Assembly: GCA_017303735.1 (NCBI GenBank)
Contig: JAFLCF010000001.1
Span: forward strand, 16,894 to 80,893
Reading direction: 5' to 3'
Source of the DNA: Anaerolineae bacterium
GTDB lineage: Bacteria > Chloroflexota > Anaerolineae > Anaerolineales > Villigracilaceae
DNA length: 64,000 nucleotides
This document shows, piece after piece, positions 26,804 through 34,533 of the stretch. Made by a program: the position numbers and the translations under genes. Within the stretch, counting starts at the first letter, position 1. Every line of letters begins with the position of its first letter. The notes beneath the pieces are model-generated. The model was given only the letters and a program-made list of their open reading frames with translations, had not been told where the DNA came from and did no database searches.

Positions 26804-27652
26804 TCAGCCAGATAACCCAGGGAAGCCGTTCCAGGTGCCGGTGAAGCTGAGTCGGAGTAGGTCAATGCTCAGGATGAGGAGCAAAGCCAAGGTCAAGCCG
26901 GAGGCGAAAGCCAGCCACAATTGACGCGGGTGTTCAAAGGTATTGTCCTGCTTCATGAGGATGGTCCAAAGCAAGCCAAAGACAATCACCAACAGAGATA
27001 GGGTTCCCAGCGCGCTGATATAAGCGATGGGATACAAAATAAAAGGACTGTCGGTAAGCACCAGCAAATTGATACAAATGATGATGGCAGTGAAGATGCC
27101 AAGCTTTTTCCAATCCATGGCGGGGCGGTCATCTTGGATGCGCCAAAGTGACTGATTAATGACCGGGTAAAGCATGGCAGCCAGGGCAATACCCATGCCG
27201 CTGCCTGTGAAGAGGCGCAGGGTTTGGTTGGGGATATAAAGGTTTGGAATTTGATCCAACGGAGTGCCGTTGCCGCCGGTTTGTTTCAACAAATAGAGAT
27301 ACGAGTTTGAACCGTCTATACCGAAGGCGACAAAGAAGGCAAAAAGTACTGCCATTACGCCGCGTGAAGGTAGTTTGGCACTCTTGCCGCTGACAATGGC
27401 TTGAAAGAGAAGCGCAAGACCGGCGGCATAAAATTCGCCGGTACAGCGCGCACAAAGCGGAAGTTGACGGTCGTCGATCTGAAAGGAACGCACATCGATA
27501 CGATGACAGACGGCATAGCCGATGGCGTCGAGCTTGCCGAGTGCACCTTCAGGGGCAATGACGAACCAGGCAATGACTGCCGCAATAGCAGCGATCGGAA
27601 CGACCCAACTGGCGATCGTCTCGAATTTTGAGGGTTGAGGGTTTGTTTGCAT
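26804..27652 (-). CDS. DUF2085 family membrane protein
   Basis: A 282-residue multi-spanning membrane protein (about six to seven TMs). The DUF2085 signature is present: GYAVCHRIDVRSF (about 45-57) and QLPLCARCTGEFY (about 63-75), with a conserved His and Cys residues that could bind metal or haem. The rest is membrane helices with short loops. The family function is unknown. The gene starts about 95 nt from the divergently transcribed phosphofructokinase gene, so promoters for both probably lie at 27653-27746. Confidence 0.82.
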   Translation of the reverse strand: MQTNPQPSKFETIASWVVPIAAIAAVIAWFVIAPEGALGKLDAIGYAVCHRIDVRSFQIDDRQLPLCARCTGEFYAAGLALLFQAIVSGKSAKLPSRGVMAVLFAFFVAFGIDGSNSYLYLLKQTGGNGTPLDQIPNLYIPNQTLRLFTGSGMGIALAAMLYPVINQSLWRIQDDRPAMDWKKLGIFTAIIICINLLVLTDSPFILYPIAYISALGTLSLLVIVFGLLWTILMKQDNTFEHPRQLWLAFASGLTLALLLILSIDLLRLSFTGTWNGFPGLSG

Positions 27653-27746
27653 CCGTCACATTATACCCATCACAGACGCTAATTGTGCTTTTCATGTATC
27701 GAAGGCACTTTTACGTTATCATAACCATGGACATAGGAGTGACACG

Positions 27747-28829
27747 ATGAAACGAATTGGAATCCTGACTGGTGGCGGCGATGCGCCCGGCTTGAATGCG
27801 GTCATCCGCGCGGCAGTAAAGACGGCAATCAATGAATACAAATGTGAGGTCGTTGGCATCAAGGATGGTTACGATGGGTTTTTAGATCCGAACGGTATCA
27901 TCCGGCTGGGCATGGAAGAGGTACGCGGAATCCTGCCGCGCGGTGGGACGATCCTTGGTGCGGCGAATCGCGGCAACCCGTATGCCCGCAAGGTGATCCG
28001 TGATGGCAAGGAGGTGACCATTGACGTTTCGGATGAGATCGTAAAAGGTATCAAGGAGCAGAAATTGGATGCGCTTCTTGTCCTTGGCGGAGACGGGACT
28101 CTGCACATTGCGCATGAACTTGCGCTGAAAGGTGTTCCCATCATCGGCGTGCCCAAGACCATTGACAACGACATCGGCGGTACGGAGATCACCTTTGGTT
28201 TTGATACTGCGTTGAATATTGCCACCGAAGCGTTGGACCGTCTGCACACCACAGCCGAGTCGCATCACCGCGTGATGGTCGTTGAATTGATGGGGCGCGA
28301 TGCTGGGTTTATCGCCTTGAATGCGGGCGTCTCTGGCGGTGCGGATGTAATTCTCATTCCAGAGATCCCCTTCAAGTTTGAGAGCATTATGAAAAAGATT
28401 CGAGCTCGAAGTGAACATGGACGAAAGTTTAGCTTGCTTGCGGTTTCTGAGGGTGCAAAACCAGAAGGCGGAGCGCCGACGTATTCACGCAAAGGGGATG
28501 AGGTCTATGTGCCGCGTTTGGGCGGCATCGGACAAGTCGTTGCAGAATACATCGAACGGCAGGGATTTGAATCACGGGTTACTGTTTTAGGTCACGTCCA
28601 ACGCGGTGGGACGCCAACCGCCTTCGATCGCTGGCTTGCGACTCGTTACGGCGCAGCGGCTGTCCGTTTGGCAGCACGCAAGGGATTCGACCGCATGGTC
28701 GCTTTGCAATGCGGCGAGATCACAGACCTCCCGCTCGATAAGGCGGTGGCAGTTCCAAAGCGGGTAAATGTGAACGGGGATTCAGTTATCACGGCTCGGA
28801 ATATCGGCATTTCTTTTGGGGATGAGTAA
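27747..28829 (+). CDS. pfkA: 6-phosphofructokinase
   Basis: A 360-residue phosphofructokinase that phosphorylates fructose 6-phosphate in glycolysis. The N-terminal glycine loop is GILTGGGDAPGLN (5-17), the phosphoryl-donor site is GGDGT (114-118), the catalytic region is PKTIDND (136-142), and the substrate site is MGRDAGFIA (about 185-193). Gly at the position equivalent to E. coli 104 favours ATP, whereas Lys at the 124 equivalent is typical of PPi-dependent and group III enzymes. Donor specificity is therefore uncertain. Its length exceeds the E. coli enzyme (320). GGAG precedes the ATG. A bidirectional terminator follows. Confidence 0.93.
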   Translation: MKRIGILTGGGDAPGLNAVIRAAVKTAINEYKCEVVGIKDGYDGFLDPNGIIRLGMEEVRGILPRGGTILGAANRGNPYARKVIRDGKEVTIDVSDEIVKGIKEQKLDALLVLGGDGTLHIAHELALKGVPIIGVPKTIDNDIGGTEITFGFDTALNIATEALDRLHTTAESHHRVMVVELMGRDAGFIALNAGVSGGADVILIPEIPFKFESIMKKIRARSEHGRKFSLLAVSEGAKPEGGAPTYSRKGDEVYVPRLGGIGQVVAEYIERQGFESRVTVLGHVQRGGTPTAFDRWLATRYGAAAVRLAARKGFDRMVALQCGEITDLPLDKAVAVPKRVNVNGDSVITARNIGISFGDE

Positions 28830-28833
28830 AAAA

Positions 28834-28862
28834 AGTAGGTCACGCTGAAAGCGTGACCTACT
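28834..28862. terminator. Bidirectional terminator between pfkA and aminopeptidase
   Basis: A perfect 12-bp stem (28834-28845 with 28851-28862). The A-run at 28828-28834 is a T-run on the minus strand, so termination is strongest for the aminopeptidase transcript. On the plus strand the downstream T-content is weak. Confidence 0.75.
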
Positions 28863-28867
28863 ACTCT

Positions 28868-28888
28868 TAACTTATTACTCGTTACTTA
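28868..28888. repeat. Heptanucleotide array (TTACTCG family)
   Basis: Units TAACTTA, TTACTCG, TTACTTA right after the terminator, in the 3' region of both convergent genes. Confidence 0.6.
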
Positions 28889-28892
28889 TCTT

Positions 28893-30017
28893 TTACTTTT
28901 CAAATACGAATTGCCCGTTCTTATAGAACAACTCCCCGTCCACAAGAATTTCTGAGTCGGTGCGCATGTCGCAGATCATGTCCCAATGGATGGAGCTCTT
29001 ATTCTTGGAGCCGGTTTCAGGGTAGCCCGCACCAAGCGCCATGTGGAAGGAACCGCCGATCTTTTCGTCGAACAGGATATTGCCGGTAAATTGTTGAATA
29101 TCGAAATTGGTGCCGATGGCAAACTCACCGAGATAGCGTGAGCGTTCATCGCTGTCGAGAGTTCTGAGCAGAAAATCTAGGTTCTTATCAGCATTGGCAG
29201 AAGTCACCTTTCCGTTCGAGAAGGTTAATTCTGCACCTTCCACACTTGTGCCCTGGTAATTTGCGGGGTAGGTGAACTTTACCCAGCCATTGACCGACTC
29301 TTCAACGGGTCCGGTATAGATCTCGCCATCGGGCATGTTATGGGTTCCATACGAGTTCTTGAACGTGCGCCCTTTGACAGAAAGGGTCAGATCCACGTTC
29401 GGTCCGCGTAGAATGACCTGGTTTTTACCCTTCATGAAATCCACAGCCGATTGCTGCTTTTCTTTGACGTTGTTCCAAAACGCGATCGGGTCGGCTTCAT
29501 TGGCATGTACAGCATTGAAGACAAAATCTTCATATTCCTTCAAGCTCATGCTGGCATCTTGCGCATACGCCTCAGTGGGGTAGAGGGTTGTACACCATTT
29601 AAAAGTTTCGTCTGCTCCGCGCCGGAATTGCGCCTCGGTGATGACCGAGGTGGCTTTTGCACGACGCGCGATCTTTGAGGGATTGATGTTCGTCGTCCCC
29701 TTGGTATTAGTCGCCGAGTGAATGCGGATGCGCCCTTCAAATTGTTCGTAGGCTACCTTATAAAAAGTAGGCACAAAGTCCAACTGTGCCTCATTGGCGT
29801 AGGTCAGGTACATTTCATCCTGGCTGAAAGGCATGGTGCCTGGCAACGCCACCATCAGATGCGGATGCCCGCCTTTTTCTAAAATTTGAATATACAGTTC
29901 CCGCAAAAGCGGTTCAGCAGCAGTCGTGCCTTCGAGCAGAATACGGTCACCGGGTTTTACGCGGGCAGAATGTTCCACCAAAATTGTTGCATACTTTGAA
30001 ACGCGAGGGTCAGCCAA
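28893..30017 (-). CDS. M29-family aminopeptidase
   Basis: A 374-residue metallo-aminopeptidase of family M29 (thermophilic aminopeptidase/AmpS type), which removes N-terminal residues from peptides in the cytoplasm. Family features: NMPDGEIYTGP (about 247-257, first metal Glu), LGEFAIGTN (second Glu), GGSFHMALG (His), SSIHWDMI (His) and the closing DxxDGE-type turn DSEILVDGELFYKNG. The start is TTG at 30017, supported by AGGAG 6 nt upstream (30024-30028). No ATG nearby fits. A TATAAT box at 30045-30050 on the minus strand is a probable -10. It is divergent from the ADH fusion gene. Confidence 0.9.
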   Translation of the reverse strand: MADPRVSKYATILVEHSARVKPGDRILLEGTTAAEPLLRELYIQILEKGGHPHLMVALPGTMPFSQDEMYLTYANEAQLDFVPTFYKVAYEQFEGRIRIHSATNTKGTTNINPSKIARRAKATSVITEAQFRRGADETFKWCTTLYPTEAYAQDASMSLKEYEDFVFNAVHANEADPIAFWNNVKEKQQSAVDFMKGKNQVILRGPNVDLTLSVKGRTFKNSYGTHNMPDGEIYTGPVEESVNGWVKFTYPANYQGTSVEGAELTFSNGKVTSANADKNLDFLLRTLDSDERSRYLGEFAIGTNFDIQQFTGNILFDEKIGGSFHMALGAGYPETGSKNKSSIHWDMICDMRTDSEILVDGELFYKNGQFVFEK

Positions 30018-30044
30018 GTTGGGCTCCTAAGATAAGATGGCAAA

Positions 30045-30073
30045 ATTATATCATTTTCGAATTGCGTTATACT
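30045..30073. promoter_or_regulatory. Divergent -10 boxes
   Basis: The minus strand has TATAAT at 30050-30045 for the aminopeptidase. The plus strand has TATACT at 30068-30073, 7 nt before ATG 30081, so the fusion gene would be transcribed almost leaderless. No strong -35 on either side. Confidence 0.45.
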
Positions 30074-30080
30074 TTTGCCC

Positions 30081-32225
30081 ATGAAGCAACTTTTGCAAAA
30101 CATCAAAGATGGCAAGACCATCGTCGAAGAAGTTCCCATACCCACACCACGTGAAGGGCAGGCACTCGTCAAAGTTTCAGCCAGCCTCGTTTCAGCAGGC
30201 ACCGAGCGCATGGTGGTGGAGTTTGCAGAAAAAAGTTATCTTGGCAAGGCGCGATCTCGTCCCGATCTTGTTAAACAAACGCTCGATAAAGCCAAACGTG
30301 AAGGCATCATGCCGACTGTGCAAGCCGTGTTCAATCGCCTCGACCAACCGATGGGGCTTGGCTATTCCACCGCCGGAACCATTGTGGCGCTTGGTAAGAA
30401 CATGCAGGGCTTCAAAGTCGGTCAACGCGTGGCGTGTGCGGGCGGCGGCTATGCCATGCATGCCGAATACAACGTCGTGCCGCGCAACCTGCTTACCCCG
30501 CTCCCTAAAAATGTCGATTTCGAATCCGCTTCATTTACCACCCTCGGCGCGATTGCCTTACATGGCTTCCGTTTGGCAGAAGCACAGCTTGGTGAAAAAG
30601 TCGCCGTTATTGGTCTTGGTCTTTTAGGATTATTGACGATTCAACTGGCGGCTGCAGCGGGATGCCACGTCCTCGGCATTGACATTGACCCGAAACGAGT
30701 CAAGCTCGCTTCTTCCCTTAACGTTCAAGCTGTTACACGTCCCCAAGCCGAATCTGCATCTGTAGCCTTCACTGCCAACCGCGGCTTCGACAGCATCATC
30801 ATCTGTGCGGACACATCCTCAAACGACCCCGTTGAATTGGCTGGCGTCATTGCAAGAGACCGTGCTAAAGTGGTGGCAACGGGCGCAGTGGGGCTGAACT
30901 TCCCACGCAAGGTGTACTACGAAAAAGAAATCTCCTTCATCAACTCTCGCTCTTATGGACCCGGTCGCTATGACCTGAACTACGAAGAGAACGGACAAGA
31001 TTACCCCATTGGTTATGTCCGCTGGACGGAAGGACGCAATTTTCAGGCGGTAGTGGATTTATTATCCAGTCGAAAGTTGAAGGTCGAAAGTCTGATCAGC
31101 CATCGCTTTGGTATTGAAGAAGGCATAAAGGCGTATGAAGTAATTACGGGGAAGAAGAAAGAGCCTTTTCTTGGAGTGGTTTTGAAATACCCTGAAGGCA
31201 AGACGAAAGAAGAAAGAAGAGTTGAATTCCCGTCAATCGTCAATCGTCAATTGTCAATCGTCAATTTGGGTGTTCTCGGCGCGGGTCTCTTTGCCAATTC
31301 CACTTTGCTTCCCATTCTCAAAAACAATAAAGACTTTGAACTGGTTGGAATCGCTTCCTCTGGCGGACTTCACGCTCAGCACTCTGGCAAGAAGTTTGGT
31401 TTTCAGTATGCTACTTCTTCGGAAGATGAGATCATCAACGACCCGAAGATCAACTCGGTTGCAATTCTGACACGTCACGATACCCATGCGGATTTGATCG
31501 TGAAGGCATTGAAGGCTGGGAAGAATGTGTTTGTGGAGAAACCGTTGGCTATTAATAGTGGTCAGCTATCAAAGATCAGCAAACAGCTAAAAACTAACAG
31601 CCAAGCGCTTCTAACTGTTGGTTTCAATCGCCGCTTTTCTCCGCTTGCTCAACAACTTCACGTTTCACTCCTCACTCGTCAGGAGCCTCTCCATGTGCAT
31701 TATCGCGTCAATGCTGGTTTTATCCCAGCCAATCACTGGACTCAAGACGAAGCCATCGGCGGCGGACGGATTATTGGGGAAGCCTGTCACTTTATTGATT
31801 TGATTACGTTCTTGGTGGGTGCCTTGCCTGTGAAAGTTTCAGCACATGCCTTACCCAGCAACGGCAAATATCGCGAAGATAATGTCTCGATGACGTTCAC
31901 CTTTGCAGACGGTTCCATCGGCGTGGTGGATTATCTGGCAAATGGCGATAAGTCTATGCCGAAGGAACGGTTGGAGCTGTTCTGTGGGGGCATGGTGGCG
32001 GTATTGGATGATTATGTCTCCTTGACCACTGTGAAAGATGGCAAGAAGAAAGAGGAGAGAATTGCGCAAGACAAAGGTTGGAAGGCAGAAATGGCTGCCT
32101 TCGCTGAGTCGGTGCGAGCGGGGAAAGAGCCGCCGATTCCGTATGAGCAGATCATCGCTGTGACAAAGTCCACGTTTGCGGCGGTTGAGTCGATCCGCAG
32201 CGGAAGTCCGGTTGAGGTAGTGTAG
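30081..32225 (+). CDS. Fused zinc-type alcohol dehydrogenase and Gfo/Idh/MocA oxidoreductase
   Basis: A 714-residue two-enzyme fusion. Residues 1 to about 355 are a medium-chain dehydrogenase (GTERMVVEFAEKS, GYSTAGTIVALG, and Rossmann AVIGLGLLGLLTIQ near 174-187). Residues about 395-714 are a Gfo/Idh/MocA oxidoreductase (LGVLGAGLFANSTLLP, EKPLAIN with the catalytic Lys, EACHFIDLI). Such bi-domain proteins occur in polysaccharide and nucleotide-sugar pathways. ATG 30081 is preferred over TTG 30075. The gene is riddled with heptad arrays at 31067, 31231, 31560 and 31659; the second encodes the interdomain linker (residues 383-395). Confidence 0.87.
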   Translation: MKQLLQNIKDGKTIVEEVPIPTPREGQALVKVSASLVSAGTERMVVEFAEKSYLGKARSRPDLVKQTLDKAKREGIMPTVQAVFNRLDQPMGLGYSTAGTIVALGKNMQGFKVGQRVACAGGGYAMHAEYNVVPRNLLTPLPKNVDFESASFTTLGAIALHGFRLAEAQLGEKVAVIGLGLLGLLTIQLAAAAGCHVLGIDIDPKRVKLASSLNVQAVTRPQAESASVAFTANRGFDSIIICADTSSNDPVELAGVIARDRAKVVATGAVGLNFPRKVYYEKEISFINSRSYGPGRYDLNYEENGQDYPIGYVRWTEGRNFQAVVDLLSSRKLKVESLISHRFGIEEGIKAYEVITGKKKEPFLGVVLKYPEGKTKEERRVEFPSIVNRQLSIVNLGVLGAGLFANSTLLPILKNNKDFELVGIASSGGLHAQHSGKKFGFQYATSSEDEIINDPKINSVAILTRHDTHADLIVKALKAGKNVFVEKPLAINSGQLSKISKQLKTNSQALLTVGFNRRFSPLAQQLHVSLLTRQEPLHVHYRVNAGFIPANHWTQDEAIGGGRIIGEACHFIDLITFLVGALPVKVSAHALPSNGKYREDNVSMTFTFADGSIGVVDYLANGDKSMPKERLELFCGGMVAVLDDYVSLTTVKDGKKKEERIAQDKGWKAEMAAFAESVRAGKEPPIPYEQIIAVTKSTFAAVESIRSGSPVEVV
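31067..31094 (+). repeat. Heptanucleotide array (AAGTCGA family)
   Basis: Units CAGTCGA, AAGTTGA, AGGTCGA, AAGTCTG in the dehydrogenase half of the fusion gene. They encode SRKLKVESL. Confidence 0.65.
31231..31265 (+). repeat. Heptanucleotide array (CGTCAAT x5)
   Basis: Five near-perfect 7-nt units: CGTCAAT three times, TGTCAAT, CGTCAAT. They form the codons of the linker between the two enzyme domains. Confidence 0.9.
31560..31601 (+). repeat. Heptanucleotide array (GATCAGC family)
   Basis: Six 7-nt units with a common CAGC/CAAA/AAAC core (GGTCAGC, TATCAAA, GATCAGC, AAACAGC, TAAAAAC, TAACAGC). They encode QLSKISKQLKTNSQ in the Gfo/Idh half. Confidence 0.6.
31659..31679 (+). repeat. Heptanucleotide array (CACTCGT family)
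   Basis: Units CACGTTT, CACTCCT, CACTCGT in the Gfo/Idh half of the fusion gene. Confidence 0.5.
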
Positions 32226-32313
32226 CAGTAATGGGGCATGGGTAGCACTTGGCAGGATATATTCAACTTGCCCCGTTTTGGGAAAACTTTTTACGATCAA
32301 ATAGAGAGTAACT

Positions 32314-34251
32314 ATGAAATATAGGCCAGAAATTGATGGATTAAGAGCCATGGCGGTTTTGCCAGTTATTTTTTTTCATGCTGGAATTACATTTTTTAGC
32401 GGCGGTTTTGTCGGTGTGGATGTTTTTTTTGTGATCAGCGGTTATCTGATCACTACTATCATTCTGGGCGATGTGTCTGCTGGGAAATTTACGCTCGTTA
32501 ATTTTTACGAGCGACGAATTAGAAGAATTCTTCCCGCATTGACCGTCGTCATTCTGGTTTGTTTGCCCTTTGCTTATTATTGGATGCTTCCATTGCAGTT
32601 AGAGGAGTTTTCACAAAGCCTGATTGCTGTGTCGTTGTTTTTTTCAAACATCCTATTTTGGCTTCAAACCGGATATTTTGATACAGCCTCTGAGTTGAAA
32701 CCACTCCTTCATACATGGAGCTTGGCTGTTGAAGAGCAATATTATCTTTTCTTTCCCTTGTTGATCGTCCTTTTATCGCGAATTGGGAAACGAGCTATGG
32801 CAGTCACGTTCGTTTTGTTAGGACTGGCTAGCCTTATGCTGACTCAAATTAGAGTAGGTGCGGACCCAAATTCCACATTTTATTTAATTTTTACCCGCTT
32901 ATGGGAGATCTTGATCGGTTCTCTTGCAGCGATGTATCTGTTCAATAAGCCAGCAAGGAGCTCTGAAGCTACTGCATTGTCACTCGTGATTGGGCAACTC
33001 CTAAGCTTGCTGGGGTTTCTGTTGATTCTATATGCAACCGCTTCATTTAGTCAGCTAACCCCATTCCCGAGTTTTTATACATTAGTGCCGACTTTTGGGG
33101 CTGCTCTGATTATTCTATTTGCTTTTGAAAAGACCCTTGTGGGGAAACTTCTGGGTAACAAACTACTAGTTGGTATTGGGTTGATAAGTTATAGTGCCTA
33201 TTTGTGGCATCAGCCAATATTTGCGTTTGCAAGATTGATGAGTGTTAGTGAGCCAAGCAATTTGGTTATGTTTCTGCTTGGTGTCGTTTCATTGGGTTTT
33301 GCCTATTTGACGTGGAAGTATGTTGAGACGCCATTCAGAGAAAAAACCCGATTCAACCGCGCGGATATATTTCGACTGGCTGTGATCTCGTCTGCGATCG
33401 TTATTGGCATAGGGGTGACTGGCATCCTTAATGATGGTTTTGGGAATCGAACGGCACCAAATGGAATGTCATTTTCAAGGCTGAGCTTAATAACAAAAGC
33501 AAATTATGGTCTTAGTCGGACATGTGATTACGACAAGCTTATGCTGTTGGATGAATGTCAGACAAATAATGCCCCGGAAATATTGGTTTGGGGTGACTCA
33601 TATGCCATGCAATTTGTGCCCGGCATTCTTGCATCTAATCCCGATGCGGGAATCATTCAAATGACGCAGGCTGCGTGCGGTTCCATTGTTGGAATCGATC
33701 AGTCGCGATACCCAGTTTATCATGATGACTGTATCAATTTTAATGATGATGTGCTTGCATGGCTGGAAGACAACCCAAGTGTGAAGTATGTTGTTTTAGG
33801 TTCCCGTTATTCACATTTTCTTGATACTGATCATTACTTTAGTATAGGCAATGAAGTTGTGCCTGCGGATGGAGCTATTGCCCTGACGCAATTGCGCAAG
33901 ACGCTCGAATTGATCACTGGCATGGGAATCAAGCCTATTGTCTTTGAGCCTTTACCGGCGAATGGGGAAGATATTGGTAATTGTCTACTGAAACAAGCCT
34001 TTTATTTTGATGCAATCGACTGTAGGGTTGAAGTTAGTGTGTACAGGGAATCGCGAGTTCCTTGGTTGTTGGGAGAAATTGAAAAAGATTATGCAGTGGT
34101 TTGGCTTAGCAAACTGTTGTGCGGCACAGAATTTTGTAAATCTGAATTAGATGGCACTTTTATTTATAGTGATGCGGGTCATCTTTCTATTGAAGGTTCT
34201 GAATATCTGGGTACGAAGATGGATTTTTATACACTTATTACATCAGAATAA
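32314..34251 (+). CDS. Acyltransferase-3/SGNH (OafA-type) membrane acyltransferase
   Basis: A 645-residue protein. The N-terminal about 370 residues are an acyltransferase-3 membrane domain with about ten TMs; the family opening YRPEIDGLRAMAVLPVIFFHAG with the catalytic-type His (residue 22) is clear, as are GGFVGVDVFFVISGYLI and LLHTWSLAVEEQYYLFFPL. A C-terminal extracytoplasmic SGNH-like domain follows (ILVWGDSYAMQF near residue 430 as block I, DAGHLSIEGSEYL near the end as the Asp-His block). Such proteins O-acetylate surface polysaccharides. Base composition is visibly more AT-rich than flanking genes and both flanks are long, suggesting lateral acquisition. Confidence 0.92.
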   Translation: MKYRPEIDGLRAMAVLPVIFFHAGITFFSGGFVGVDVFFVISGYLITTIILGDVSAGKFTLVNFYERRIRRILPALTVVILVCLPFAYYWMLPLQLEEFSQSLIAVSLFFSNILFWLQTGYFDTASELKPLLHTWSLAVEEQYYLFFPLLIVLLSRIGKRAMAVTFVLLGLASLMLTQIRVGADPNSTFYLIFTRLWEILIGSLAAMYLFNKPARSSEATALSLVIGQLLSLLGFLLILYATASFSQLTPFPSFYTLVPTFGAALIILFAFEKTLVGKLLGNKLLVGIGLISYSAYLWHQPIFAFARLMSVSEPSNLVMFLLGVVSLGFAYLTWKYVETPFREKTRFNRADIFRLAVISSAIVIGIGVTGILNDGFGNRTAPNGMSFSRLSLITKANYGLSRTCDYDKLMLLDECQTNNAPEILVWGDSYAMQFVPGILASNPDAGIIQMTQAACGSIVGIDQSRYPVYHDDCINFNDDVLAWLEDNPSVKYVVLGSRYSHFLDTDHYFSIGNEVVPADGAIALTQLRKTLELITGMGIKPIVFEPLPANGEDIGNCLLKQAFYFDAIDCRVEVSVYRESRVPWLLGEIEKDYAVVWLSKLLCGTEFCKSELDGTFIYSDAGHLSIEGSEYLGTKMDFYTLITSE

Positions 34252-34471
34252 TGATTTAGCCCAGGATGACCGAATTTAAAGTGGTAGAAACGGGACATTT
34301 ATTTTTAGAGAAACTCATTTTTTTCTATTTGGCTTCTTTCGTTATTACCAAAGACTTTATTTCACAAAATCAATTTTTACAGCCTGCTAGCATTATCTGG
34401 GAAAGATAAAGATTACCTGATTGAAATCTAGTTATGAGGTGATGTTTGTCAGGTGCAAATTGGACTCTTTT

Positions 34472-34480
34472 TGGTACAAT
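34472..34480 (+). promoter_or_regulatory. Extended -10 promoter of ppdK
   Basis: TGG-TACAAT (extended -10, TACAAT at 34475-34480) about 54 nt before the ppdK ATG. There is no good -35. The 282-nt spacer 34252-34533 is AT-rich and otherwise shows nothing recognisable. Confidence 0.4.
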
Positions 34481-34533
34481 ATTTCACAATCGAAACTATT
34501 CTATCGATATTAATATTCCATCAGGAGGCTGTA

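Noticed and set aside
31231..31265. CRISPR-like repeat
   Set aside because: Direct 7-nt repeats without spacers, inside a coding sequence; far too short for CRISPR. No CRISPR array or cas gene was seen in the window.
34453..34533. N-terminal extension of PPDK (27 residues)
   Set aside because: The strong AGGAGG at 34523-34528 serves ATG 34534, and the extension is hydrophobic sequence not found at the family N-terminus.
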